This document shows positions 12,251 through 25,200 of a DNA stretch of 64,000 bases, in pieces (the first letter of the stretch is position 1; each line of letters starts with the position of its first letter). Source of the DNA: Aquila chrysaetos chrysaetos (taxonomy: Eukaryota > Chordata > Aves > Accipitriformes > Accipitridae); NCBI RefSeq assembly GCF_900496995.4, contig NC_044006.1, forward strand, positions 62,727,204 through 62,791,203, read 5' to 3'. A model generated the notes under the pieces. It was not told where the DNA came from. It made no database searches and was given only the letters and a program-made list of their open reading frames with translations. Made by a program: the position numbers and the translations under genes.

Positions 12251-13120
12251 TCAAGAAACTTCCACTACCACAGCATTATACCAAGAACTCAATACAGTGT
12301 TACAGTTGGTATTTACTTAGGATTTTAGCTTTAAATCAGTATAACACAAAACTTAGCTCAGGAAATAACCAGAAAAAATGAACATGTTTATTAAATATGA
12401 CTTCTATTATGCCACAAGACAAATATCCGTTGCTAGATCTTCTCACAAGTTCAGTGTTTGAAGTAGTGTGCTGTTCTATAAAGCAACTAAGAAGTTCCAG
12501 AAAGGTTGCTGGGGAAAAAAATGGAAAGAAAAAAAGAAAAAGGGGAGGAAAAAAAAAAAAAGGAAAAAGGACAGCAGATATCAAGTGAAGAATTAGATTT
12601 GACTAACTAAACCAAACTGTTAGCACAAGTTTAAGACAGTCACTGCATGCAGAAACCCCTTGGAAAAGTGTCATACAGATCTGAGTAGGTTGTAATACAC
12701 AAGCTTAAGATGCAACTTCACTGAATTTTTCCATACCAGTTGGTAGGACTTTTCCCTATCAAGTGGAAGAATTTTAAGATTAAATTCCAGATTATCCAGT
12801 TTGAGATTAATAGCTTTACTCTCCAGGAAATCCAGTGTATGAACCTATATTACATTTTTCCAATGCTACTTTAAAAAAGGCAAACTATAAACTTTTCAAT
12901 TCACTTTTTACATTGAACTTTTCAAAGAAATCCAGAGTGTTGTCTTTAATTCGCATTAAAGTGGTCAAACATTTCTCCTGCTTCTCCCTTCCCCAAAAGT
13001 GCAAAAAACAAGTTGCTGCTTGGTCCACAAACATAATACATCATGTACAGTGAGAGATTTTCCTTCTGATGGAGTACTGCTGCCAACCCATCACTTCCAG
13101 TTTCTACTCCCAGAAAAATG

Positions 13121-13295
13121 TCAGCGTCCAAAGATGGAATTTAATTCCAGTAGAATTAATTCCACAATCTGATTCTGGTATACTGTGTGGACTGCTATGT
13201 TACCAGTCTCTTTCTCTGGTTTTAATAAGGTTGGACCAAAAACTATTGCTACACTTTGATAGGTCATTCGGTTCTTTTCTCCATTTTCTACAACT
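13121..13295 (-). CDS. ARHGAP12: ARHGAP12 terminal coding exon with stop
   Basis: 175 coding bases; the first completes a split Arg codon. Acceptor TTTCTCTTTCAG. It encodes VVENGEKNRMTYQSVAIVFG, then PTLLKPEKETGN and the C-terminal helix to SIFGR, with TGA at 13121-13123. VFGPTLL is the conserved RhoGAP end motif. Where most RhoGAP domains have Asn (N-L-A-x-V-F-G-P), this protein has S572 (QSVAIVFGP). The human protein appears the same from memory, so it is a subfamily trait. The exon runs on into the 3' UTR. Confidence 0.97.
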
Positions 13296-16200
13296 CTGAA
13301 AGAGAAAAAATGAACAAAAAGAGGCTTATTAGTGTTAGAGTAATAGGATGACAGGAAAAAGACACAGTTCAAAGCAAATGACTATTCACAGTATTTATTT
13401 AACGAGTAGTCTTGTTATTAGAATACATAGCTGCTGTGATTCCCCTCTCTACAGAAAAGTTTTGTTTTGAAATGCTATTCCTGATCCTCTCACAATCCCT
13501 CGAACAAAAGGACTTGGCAGTAAACATCAGAACTATTACACATACTGTCTAAAGTCTGTTTTGTGCTCTGCAAGCTTGTATAAATACAAACAGAAACACT
13601 GTTTTAATCAAGTCCAATATAGGCAAGGAAAATGCAGTGGGAACAGGCACCTAGTACTTTTAATTGGATTATTTAGCTTTAAGGGAAGATCAGCAATACA
13701 AAGCCTCTCCTTCTATCTGCTACTTACCTCTTCAGGTGTCTAAAGAGTACCTGCATAGTGTCCTGATTTGGTTTTGGCAACTGTTTGATTAAATCTTTAA
13801 CAGCATGGACACGCTGCCTTGGTTCTTGTTCTGCAAAAGGATGAGGTGTGGAAGCAAAAATTTAGTATTTTTGTTTAAAACTTTAGGGTAAAATTTAACA
13901 GACTGGGAATGAAAGCAAACGTTTTGCAGTGCTAATATGAGAGAAAATACTGCCACCTCCTGACCAGACCGTGCAGTACTGACAGGCAGTGTTTTAGGTA
14001 AGCCTTACACATGTTTATAACCAAAACATTCTTTTCACTGTCCAAAATAATTAAGTGAATTGTACATATTGAGCAGAACTTATACAAAAAGCACACGCAT
14101 GTTTTCCAGACTTACTAATTGCATTGACAAAGTCATTGAAGTGATTATAAGTGAAGAGCGGCTCTGGCAATTCTCTGAAAAACATCTTTAGAGCTCCTGT
14201 GATGACATGTATATCTTCCCATTTACTGTCATTCAAGTCTAGTTTCTCATCTGAGAGAGAAAAATGAATAATTACTGTTACCAATTTAACTATCAAAGCT
14301 TTTTTTCAAAAAATAAACTTAACTACTCTTCTGTACTTATTGCTTTTAAAGGAGTGAATACTTTTACTCCACTTCAGCCCATTCTGTGCTGGGATGCAGA
14401 ACTGCAGCAATATAAAAGGGGATACAAAAACTCAACCACAATGGACAGAGCTGGCCAAACTCTGCCTACTGCACTAAATGCAGCTCCCCTATACCAAGGG
14501 CATTTTGCAGATGGGAACAGGAGCTGCTGACATAACGCAGAATTTACTGTTAGACCCTGTCAATCAGGAAATGACAGGTCAGCTTGTAGACGGGCTACTG
14601 TCCTCTTCCTACTTGCAAGCTGCCTGTTGATTCCCACTGAACGAAACACTGAGATAAAGCCACATGAAAGGGTTTTATACACAGAGTATGGCGACGAAGA
14701 GCTAACCACCCCCATATTAAAAGACAGTGGCAAATCTCGCTAAAAAGCATTAACTTACAATTTTAATGGCGGTGGAAGCTTAATATGCTTACTGTTTTTC
14801 CATAAGGTATGAAGTGATTTTGTTTGAAATAATTCACCCCACCCCAGTTCTATTACCACCCTTCTTTAGAATTATGTTCTAGAAACGCCTCTATGCTCCA
14901 CATAAGACCAAACTTTCAGGATGCTAGGTTTTTCAAATGATGCACAATACACACTAAATTCTGCAATTTTGACGTAATTTTACTTCAAAGAGGACAATCA
15001 TTTCTCACGGAAGACTGCAGTTATACATTAAGAAATTTTTTCCTGAGTTTTCTGTGAACTTCAACAATCTAAAAACATACACAATTGTAATATAGTTAAA
15101 GTAAGCTTACCATGATTGACTGCAAATCTTAGCTTCTGTATCACTGCAAGATTGCCACTAACTCGGTATAAGCCATCAACATCTAATCCTAAAACAAAAG
15201 CATAAATCCATTTTAATACCTCACATGTGTATGAATTCTGAAATCATTAGGCTGCTTCTTTATATGTATACTCAGCAAAATTAAAAACAAAAGAAACCCA
15301 CCTTGTAACAAAGAACACTTGGTTCAACAACAACAACAACAAAAGGTTAAACTAGCTTTTTTGATGGGCAGGGCATATCAGAGGAGGTTTAGTTTGCTGA
15401 CACAGGTTTGGTAGCATCAAGCTCAGAGTAATCTCTAAAACTTCCTACACAGTAGAATAGTTGTAATGAGGCAACAGCTCCAAGTTTCCCCAATGAGACT
15501 AGGTGTCTAGTTTAAGATGCTCTTGGTAGGCCGGCAGAGAGTATACGGGAGTTCAACATGCAAGAACCAAGTATTTTGTGGATGTTCAATTTTTTAATGC
15601 ATTGTTAAGAAAAATCAAGTCAAGTCATGCATAGAGAGCATCTCAAAGTTGTCAAGTGACCGGGTTTGCATGGAGAAGGAATGATGTGCATGCACACTCA
15701 TCACTACCCAACAGCCTACAAAACTAAACCGGGTAGCCCTTGCCTTTACCATATTGCACACTCAACCAGAAAAGAAAACTGTGTCTCTGTGGTTGCTACT
15801 GCAGTTACTCAGAAGTGATTAGGAGAGCAAGAATTTAATTGAAATGCCACTTGAATGCAGCATGTGAGTCAGTGCCACTGAGAGGGTGAGTGTTGCCAGA
15901 ATACCTGCAAGTCCCTGTAGCTCCTCAAGGAGTTGTCTGATGCAACACAGCACAGTTACCAGCACCATCTGACATATCCCTTTTCCCCATAATCCACTAG
16001 TCATTCCTTTACAGAAAGAACTGATTTGAAGTGTATTGGCAGTAGGAAGAAGAGTTGGAGAAGTGGGGGGAAAAAAGCTATTCATTTCTGTCAGCTTTCC
16101 CTCAGGTATTTAAAAAAGGAAAACTTCACCACTATCTTCACTGCAGTCCTGCCTTTAAAATAAAAAAGAAATTTAAAAAAAAGAACAAAGCAAAATAACC

Positions 16201-19200
16201 CCTTTCTCACAAACTGCAGATCACAAACGGAATAAAGCTTGCTGTTACAAGCAAGGTGGTAGTTTGTCAAACTGGAGTAAGGCAACAGAAGCAGTTATTT
16301 TTCCCCTCCCAGGCCATAAAATAGCAGCATTGAGAAAGAGGACTACAGGCTGCAACAAAATCCTAAATGAAGTTCCCATGGAAGATGCCTTAAAATTCAC
16401 ATGTAGCATTCCCCTGTAACACTTACCCTGATTCTCAAGAGAATGTTCTCAGATTAACAGACTGGTATATATTTGAATGATGATTATGGAGATTCCATAA
16501 TCCCCTCTCAGTCATCTTTTCCAAGGACAGGGCAACGACAACAGCAAGAAACAAGCAAGAAAACCAGCACAGACTACAGCCAAGTCAGGAGTCGCAACCA
16601 ACATATTTTCAACAAAAATGTGAAGATGTCCTTTACATCAGACAACCCAGAATATCACATGTAGCTTTCAAACATGATTTTCTCAGTTATTAGATAAGAG
16701 AGACTTATTTTCAATGAAAGCAAACAAAAATTGAGTCAATATGCAGACACTGATAATCTCCAGAATTGCATAAAACTTTGCATAGCAATTGGTGTAGCTG
16801 GCTGAAGGGCATCAAACCATAGACTTGTCTTCTGGCAGTCAATACATATACAGAGCAGGAACACAACTTTTTCCCGGAAGTTTGTTTCAAGGAAGCTTTA
16901 ATATAAATGATCGTTAGCATGCTTAAACCGTCAAAGAACGAATGGTTGCGTTTTGACAGTCACTCTCTTTTCATCTCATAAAAACCGTGATGGGCTGAGC
17001 TCTTCTATTACTTCTTGTAACCCCTCTTTCCTTAGAGCCTTGCTGCTAGGAAGCTGTCCTGCCTTCTCCTCAGCTTGAAATATACTGTAGCAGATCAATT
17101 TCTCAGATATAAGATTTCCTCCCCTCTCCCCATTTTGGATCCCACCCACCTCCCCACGCTTGAAAACTCATTGCTAACTACAGATACAAGTTTCAGATTA
17201 TTTTCCCCAAATAAATCTACAGCATTTTAAGGATTAAAATGTTCAAAATTAGATAGTGTGGTGAGCAAGAGAGATTCGGAAACAAAAAACTTCAACCATA
17301 CCATGTTCCTCAACATGCTCAATGCACAGCTTCACGAACTTTGGCACCGTGCTGTTTTCTCTTTGACACAAGCTGGTGAGATTGGAACCAAACACTTGAT
17401 CTGGAACCAAGTAAAGAGACTGATTTACAGTGGAACAGGACTCAAGTGACAGAACTAGTTCAGGTTAAAACAAACCTCTACAAAGGGCAAAGACTACTGG
17501 ATACAATTGTCACGGTATTGGAGTGAAAATAGGAAAGTTTTGAACAGAGTTCTCAGCAGCTCCCAGCAAGAAAGAGTGTCAGCAGTTACACAAATGTGAG
17601 TCTCTGAGTAAGGAACTTTTGCTACTGAAATAATTTTAATTCACCAGGAGATACTTGGGAGAGTCATATAGTCATTACTGTAATGAGAAATTTAATGGAT
17701 TCAAATGTCCTGTTACACTCCATTCCTGTTCTGAGTTCAAAATACATTTACTGTAATCTTTGTTAAAAATCTGAACAGAGATAATTAACCATAGTGAAAG
17801 CTTTTGGCATTACTTGCAGAAAAAACCTGTAAAATTTCATCTTTCATTGCACCTACTGTTTAACCCAGCATTACATATTAATTTACTTTAACGTAGAGTC
17901 TTTAATTTCTAACATTTTTAAGTTCTGACATGGATTTGTAAGTGACAGACGTTTACATCACAGAGCTCTGAATGGGTGCAAGTATGACTTTGCATAGGCA
18001 ACCTGGCTGCAAGGTTGGAATCTAAATACAGATATTTATGGGCAAAGGTAATTGAGTGTTGTTCTCAAAACTACACAATCCAGGGGGAGTGTTTTCTACC
18101 AAAAACTGGAGCAAAAATGAAAATCAGCTTGGGCAGACAACTGATTCTTGCAATGTCTCAGTGTATTTCAGCAACATGTTAACTACTCTTGTTCAGATTA
18201 TGTTATCACCAAAATATCTCAGACCTGTTTCTATGGTTTTCATCAAAGATGCCTAAATAATAGATGGCCTCCCCTGTTCAGATGCATGACATTGAAATAG
18301 GGTCTTGAGATAGAGAAGCAAAGCTCACACTCTTAAAGGGAAGGAAGTTTTTGGTGTTTTGTTTGTTTGTTTGTATTTTTTTAATCTGTTAAATAAGGTA
18401 TGTAGGCAGCCATCTTCGCAGTACCTAGTAGATCTCACTTCAGAGAGAAACTGCTCTTGCATTTGCATCATGCATAGCACCTAGCCCATTTTTCATATTT
18501 AGTAATTTAAGTAGATTCTTTAACAACACTTGCATCTGACCACTGCTTTAGGAAATCCAAACAGCACACCAAACCATTATACAGTATGAAAACTGGCATG
18601 TAATGGTATTATTAGCTGTATACATATAATGCTGGTGACCCAAAACACCTCAGTCCTGCTGCTGCTACTCATGCAGCCAGCTGTACAAGCAGAATCAGTA
18701 GCAAGGGATTGAAAAAACTCACACAGTAAGAAAGCCAAGCTAGCATGCAGCTGTAGCAGGTAAAGCAATGCAGATTAGGTAGCACAAGAAAATATTAGCA
18801 TGTAACAAACTGATTTGTTAAAATTGCCTCCAACTTTAATAATTTCCACATATACAGGAATCATTTTTTTTCCTCTCATCTTAAAGTAACTTCTGTAATT
18901 TTGTTTTTCCATGTAACAAAACTTTAGCACAGTTACTTCTCTGCTTAGTGCATGCTGTTTCAAGTGGGGTTTTTTTCTAGCATTTTTCATTATTTTTTCT
19001 GCTTACACTGGGTTTGCCAAGTTTTCTGTTTACTAAGCTTGTTCTGTAGCAGCCACAAAAGTACACTGGGCTTTTAAATAAAGGCGTCAGTATTTTTCAT
19101 TCATACAGTAAATGTAAAACTGTACAGCACAGATCCAACTTTTAAAATTTACACCATGCTTTTAAATAAAAACAAACTCTTCATTCCTTAACATCTTTAT

Positions 19201-22200
19201 TAAAAATCCAATCATCAGCACGCATGTGTACAAATTAAACTTGGCTTAGCATTCACTGTTGCTAATGTCAGAAGTTACGTCACTGAACCATGACATGAAT
19301 ACTAAGCTGTAAAGCAGAGCAAAACGTCAAAGTCTGGGAATAATGCTTCCTTATCCCAAACAAAAGTTCTGTAATTTACAGTTAAATTATATTTGCAGAT
19401 ACACAAATATATCAAATGCCACATGCAACAGAAGCACACCTGTTAAAGTATGTAGTTAGGCAAATCACAGTAGGATTTGGTCTGATATTTGCCTACCCAT
19501 ATGCTATTTTGACCCTAGTAGAGCACCACCTACAAATCCTGCTAAAGCATACAAATAAATAAATAAATGAAGTTTTACAGTGAGTACCAAGTCAATAATT
19601 TACACAAACACATTAACTTAAACCTGTGCAAATACTGTTCTCTCTAAGCTTCTACAAGTGTGACAAATGGAAATCAATTCTTTCATAAGTTTGATTTATA
19701 TTCTTAAATCTGTAAGACTCGTTGTTTGTGAAACAATTAAAAAAATGTATACATTCAAAAAAGGTTAGGGAAAAAAGATGTTTAAGTTAAGATTCCATTA
19801 GCCTCATCCTGGTTTGCCTAAATACTTAATTTCTTATGAAATGGCACATGATTGTCTGGTTCCACTCAGACTAAAACACCCTAGTGAAACAGATGAGCAC
19901 ATGCATTCAGCTTTGTACCCAAAGGGCTTTTCTTTCCCTTGTATGCACAAACAATTATCAGCCATCTGAAGTTTCCAGCTCAGAACAGCAGACCAAATGG
20001 ACTCTCTAGCCAAGAAGCACTCCAAGTCCAAACAGGCTCCTGGACCCTCAATTTTCACTGCAGTTTTGCCAGTAATGAGCTGAATGAGAGGACATCCTCC
20101 ATGAAGTTTAGTGGCTAGTAGCAGTGCTCAGAAGAATGACAATCAATTACCAGTTCCGCTATACATCCAAGACTTTTGTTAAACCAGCTATTACACATCT
20201 TTTACTCTAAAACTAGACCACTTTAACCCTACTTTACACATGAACTACTAAATTCAGCTTTTCAAATTATTTCCTTTGTTAAAAAGGTTCATTTACCCTT
20301 AATGTATCCTTTTTCACGAACAGCTTGTAACGTAGGGCGCCGTGTAAGAAACTTCTTGAGCTTCGTTTTGGTCTTTTTCTGATCTGTGGTATCTACATTG
20401 CTAGGTGCTTTCACTGCTGAAAAGAGAAATGCATTTGGCATGAATATCCACAGAACCAACACAGCATTTATCTGCTAATAAACGAACATTAAAAAAAATT
20501 AAGCTCAAAAGCACATTAAAAACCTATCCAAATTTGCAATTCATCCACATATTTTTCCTTACCCTTTTTGGAACTCCTTGTAAATGACATCCATTTTTCA
20601 AACCACTAAGAGACAACCCTGTCGCAAAAATCTTATAAAACCAAGTATTGCCTGTGAAACTAACTAAATGGTAGCTTACATATGGAATTGATGTGGAATT
20701 TAAAAAAATATACCTATGTTTCAAAACCAGTCCTGCCTTTCATTAACTATTTTGAAAGAAATAAATACTTTCTTGCAAATTACATATAAGGCCTGCAAGT
20801 AAAAGACAAGAAATAGTCTTCCTGATTAATATCTTTCTGTGCATGGGAAGAAATTTCTGTGGCTAACAGAAATTTAGCTCTAAAATTCTGAAGGTGTAAT
20901 TAAAACTGTTTAGTTTCTCTAAATGGGCCAATATAACATCATTAGCAACGTAGTGGAATTGCAGTTTAAGTTAATGCAAATATTTACAGATGCTGTACCA
21001 CAGACAAAAACCAAGTAAAACAATTCTAATCAGTTTTGAACACGTGAAAGGACAAAAGAATTCTTATTCAAAACCATTTATAAAAGTCAGAGAAAACAAA
21101 TGTCTAATTACTTCTGTGCATTTGACAATACTTTGAAAATAATCCATCTCACCACTGCCTAGTTTCTCCTATTTTTCATGTGTCATACAGCAGGAGCTAA
21201 AGACATTTGGTACTTCTTTTTTTTTTTTTTTTTAAGTATGATTAATAAAACATGGAAGAAAAATCTACTAACTGGCACCAAGATGTAGAATGAACTATAC
21301 AAAAGCCTGTTTCCAAACTTGAATAGTTTCATTTCTAGCTGTCTTTTCGAATTCTTCTCTATTTACACATAATACTGATGATGCAAAAAGTAAGAATTGG
21401 CATTGCTAAAATCAATTAATGGAAAATTTTCAACTCACAACGAAGTTTCTTAGAGTCTTTATTCTCTTTCTCTTTGTCTTGTTTTTCCACCCCAGGGGAA
21501 TCTGGTACATCATCTTCTAATGCTTCATCAGACTCTACTACCTATTAGATTTAAGAAGATACAGTGATCAGTTTGACAACTCATAGAATATAGCATGAAC
21601 AAACACATTTCCTGTAGACAGTTTTACAATATATATTTTTTTCCCTATAATAATATTCAGTTGGTTCTTTCCTGAACTCTAGATGCTCCAAGTATCTTCA
21701 GAGATGACACCATTCTCACTGTCAGAGTGAATAACTTTGAGAAACACTATTTGATCACAAGACCCAATAAAGAAAGTTTTGCCGGACATTGAACAAAGTA
21801 AACCCAGCCTTTCATGAAAACACTTCATTACATCAACCAACAGAAATGTTGGTTGTTGGGTGGGGGTTTTTTGTTTGTTTGTTTTTAAAATCCAGTAGAC
21901 CAACGTCAGCTATTTCATGGTCTGCTACAGAAGCACCCACTTGATAGAGTCTAAAACACAGTTCTAGAGCGTTTACCCTACTTCTGATCTCTGTAATTAA
22001 AATTTCTTAATAGAAAACAGAACTAGCAGTTGGAAAATTTCACCACTGTCAAAACATACACTGAATTCACTCTGAAAAAGTAAATATACCACCACCTAAA
22101 ATTCTTGCCCTGTGTTATGCGCTCTCAGCATATTCTCATTAAACACAGTCAATTGAAAACGTAGATCACATTGTAGCTATGGAGGCAGATACCGGAGTCT

Positions 22201-25200
22201 GTTAAACTGCCCGCCTGCAGCCTCATACCTATGCTACACCCATGACTACAGACATATCAGAAAATAGGAAAAGAAACTTCCTCTGGTCTCAGTGCAACAT
22301 ACTCCCTTCCAAAACCACATATTTCCAGCTTCACTTCTACTGAAGTGAACTTGACTTCTACGCAGTTACAAAAATCTGACTGTAAAGTGTCTTTTGTTAC
22401 AAGGAAAGACATTTTAAAAATAAGGCAAAGTTGCGCACTCCAGAGCACTGAATGAGCAGAAGCACGACTTCACTGACTAAGTTGCACTTTAACTGGAAGG
22501 GTAGATGTTCAACACCCTCATTCCTTGTGGCTTTTCAAAAGCTTTGGATAGCCTTTTTACACATCAAAGATCAATATATTCAACTGCCCAATTAATGTCC
22601 CCACTAAGGATCCCTCTGCCACTGAGACCATTTAGACGGTGCTCTCTTCAAAAGGCCTCAAAGCTTTTTAGGATTGGTAAGTTTTAAAACCATTAACTGC
22701 TCTGGAAAAAAAAAAAAAAAAAAATCACCTGCAATCTAGTTTGTATTATGGAACAAGTCTAATCTAATAACTTGGAAATCTCTGTACATAAAAAAGAGCA
22801 GCCACATCCTTCGCAGATAGCTATTCCTCTTGTACAGCATATTGCAACAATAGCAGCGTGAAGGAGCAAAGAGACCAGAATCTCATTTGTACCTTCTTTT
22901 GAGGAAGATCTCGTCACACTAGAACTAGCGCCTGTCCTGGGAAAGAGATTCACAGCTACTACTACCATAAAGTTCCCAAAATTAAAAGTTTGCTTCAGAT
23001 CTGATGGATTTTTGTACTCAAAGGTTCAGTGCTCCGAATTATCGGGTAGTCTAATAACCTACTTTAACTTTTCCCTTGGAATCTTAGGTGTCTCAGCTCC
23101 CAGCAGTAATACATCACCATTTCCTCCTGAGCGATGATAAACTCTCCCTATTCCACCACCCGCTTCCTCAACCTAACAAGTAATACCTCGCTCTCATCTC
23201 AGCATATCTCAGCCTTTCCATCTTCCTTTATATTTAAGCAGGGAAGAAGCGGCCTCAGTTGCATTACATGGGGCAAACAGGAGATGGGTATCGCCAAGTG
23301 ACTGCCTTGCCTTGTTATTAAGAGTCATGACATTTTCATACCAGGAGAGAGCAGAAGATTAGGAGCCTAAACCACAAGCACTCAGGAAGAAATTAAACCA
23401 TTCATATTAGCCTGCTATGTTTGTGCGGAAAACACCCATATGTGGAAAACACTATTAGAGCTAGGAGAAATGAAGGCCACTGACTGACATCAAAAGCAAC
23501 ATAAATGCAGCTTATGGGTAGCAGCACGGCCTGTAACTATAAAAATTAAGAACACATGAAGTCAACTTGATAGGAGAGGAGTATTTTCTCCAAGATCTCC
23601 TCCAACTTCTTCTGAATTCAAAGATGGTAAATCTTGTTTGGCAATATCAAGAGGAAATGCTTGATCACTTTTCTGTGATTAAATAGTTGGCATTATGCTG
23701 TCTGGTAAGAAGAGATAATACAGTATTTTGCCAGGGCTTTTAATTGGTACTTTAGTACAGCCTTAAGTGAATAGCAATATCAAATGCTGATTAATGTATG
23801 TCATGAAGCACTCCCTTGGCTGTCCTCCCCCCTTTACTCCCTCTCTATCAGAACCTTTTAGGTCACCGAGACAGAAAAAATATTTGGCCACAGAAGGAAG
23901 CTCATTTCTGAGCTGGAGGTCAGCCCACATCTCCTGGTTCTTAATCCAGTGCACCATCCTTATTCCTTTGCAACTATTAATTATATTTCACATGTCACCA
24001 CCAAGAACTGCCATATACTCAACCTCCTGCCCACAATCAGGAAATGAAGATGTATGTGAAGCACTAGGAGTCGTTGCATCAATTATTTTACTAAATAACA
24101 TTACCTTGAAAACAGCCTTCACAATTCAAACACATACCTGATTGTTGATGGTATAGTTAAGAACTTTATACCATTCGTTAATAAAGCTGTCATTATCAGA
24201 TTGAATTAAGAGCTCAGTTCCTTGGCGGGTTTTTAGCTTTAAAGAAATAAAAACAGATATCATCAGAACTGATAAACACACTGGAATTTAAAAGTGAAGT
24301 TACCTAAATCTAATTAAACTTCTCCCTGGCATAACTTTTAGATTATATATAGCCACTCAAGAACACTTACTAATGAAAACAGTAAATAACAGTCTGCTTA
24401 AAATTTAAAAGCATATCCCATACAGACATATTAAAAATGGGCATTTCTTGCAGGTACTAAGATATATCTACATTTGAGCAGTAAGAAACGCAAAAAACTA
24501 AAAGTTTTTATTTTAAGTTTAGAGAAAATTTCTTAAGTCATTAATTAAAGTACATATAATTCTGCATTTAAATAAAATAATTCACCTCAATAACATTCTT
24601 TTTGCTGGATTTGTCCTTTGAGGCCCAGTCAATCAACGCCCCTTTGAGATCCACTGTAAATTCTGGCTTAGACTGATTGACACCAAACTTCTGGAAAAAA
24701 AGGAACAATGATGACAAACTTAAAAACAAACAAACTCCTAACAGGTACACAGTCTTGCAATCCTCTAAATATAACACACATTATTTAAAGTCTATACAAC
24801 TTAACCCATATACAGTACTTTGCCACAAATCAACAGGCATGATACCAGGAAAACAAAACCCAAACAAAAACCACACACAAAACACCCTTTACGAATGACT
24901 ATTAAAAGCTGCTCAGCTTAAAGCCCTTAAAATTCCATAACTTTAAATGCCAGCCAGATTCCAGCTGAGCTTTTTTTCCTATCACAAATGGTAGAATTCC
25001 ATACAACATTTGATTGTAGCTTGATTTTAGTAAAGATAGTCCCAAGCTTTAAACAAAACTGGCTAATAAGTAATTGAACAACAACAACAAAACAAAAAAC
25101 AAAACAAAAAAAAAAAAAAAACAAAAAACAAAAAAAAACAAAAAAAACCCAAAAAAAAACCAAAAAAAACAACCTCACAAACCACCACATTCTGTCAGTT

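Larger units (their letters stand above)
10790..13120 (-). other. ARHGAP12: ARHGAP12 3' untranslated region
   Basis: About 2.3 kb of AT-rich sequence follows the stop codon with no splice-supported coding. The 3' limit is inferred from the signal at 10808-10813 and a G/T-rich stretch just downstream on the minus strand (about 10755-10785). Further AATAAA hexamers at 12387-12392, 11681-11686 and 10954-10959 could give shorter UTRs. A long pyrimidine tract on the transcript (12515-12567) and two Pumilio-type motifs lie within it. No transcript data were available to fix the end. Confidence 0.7.

Noticed and set aside
23794..24141. 115-codon plus-strand frame overlapping a PH exon edge
   Set aside because: It runs antisense across the donor site of a confirmed ARHGAP12 exon and has no recognised content.
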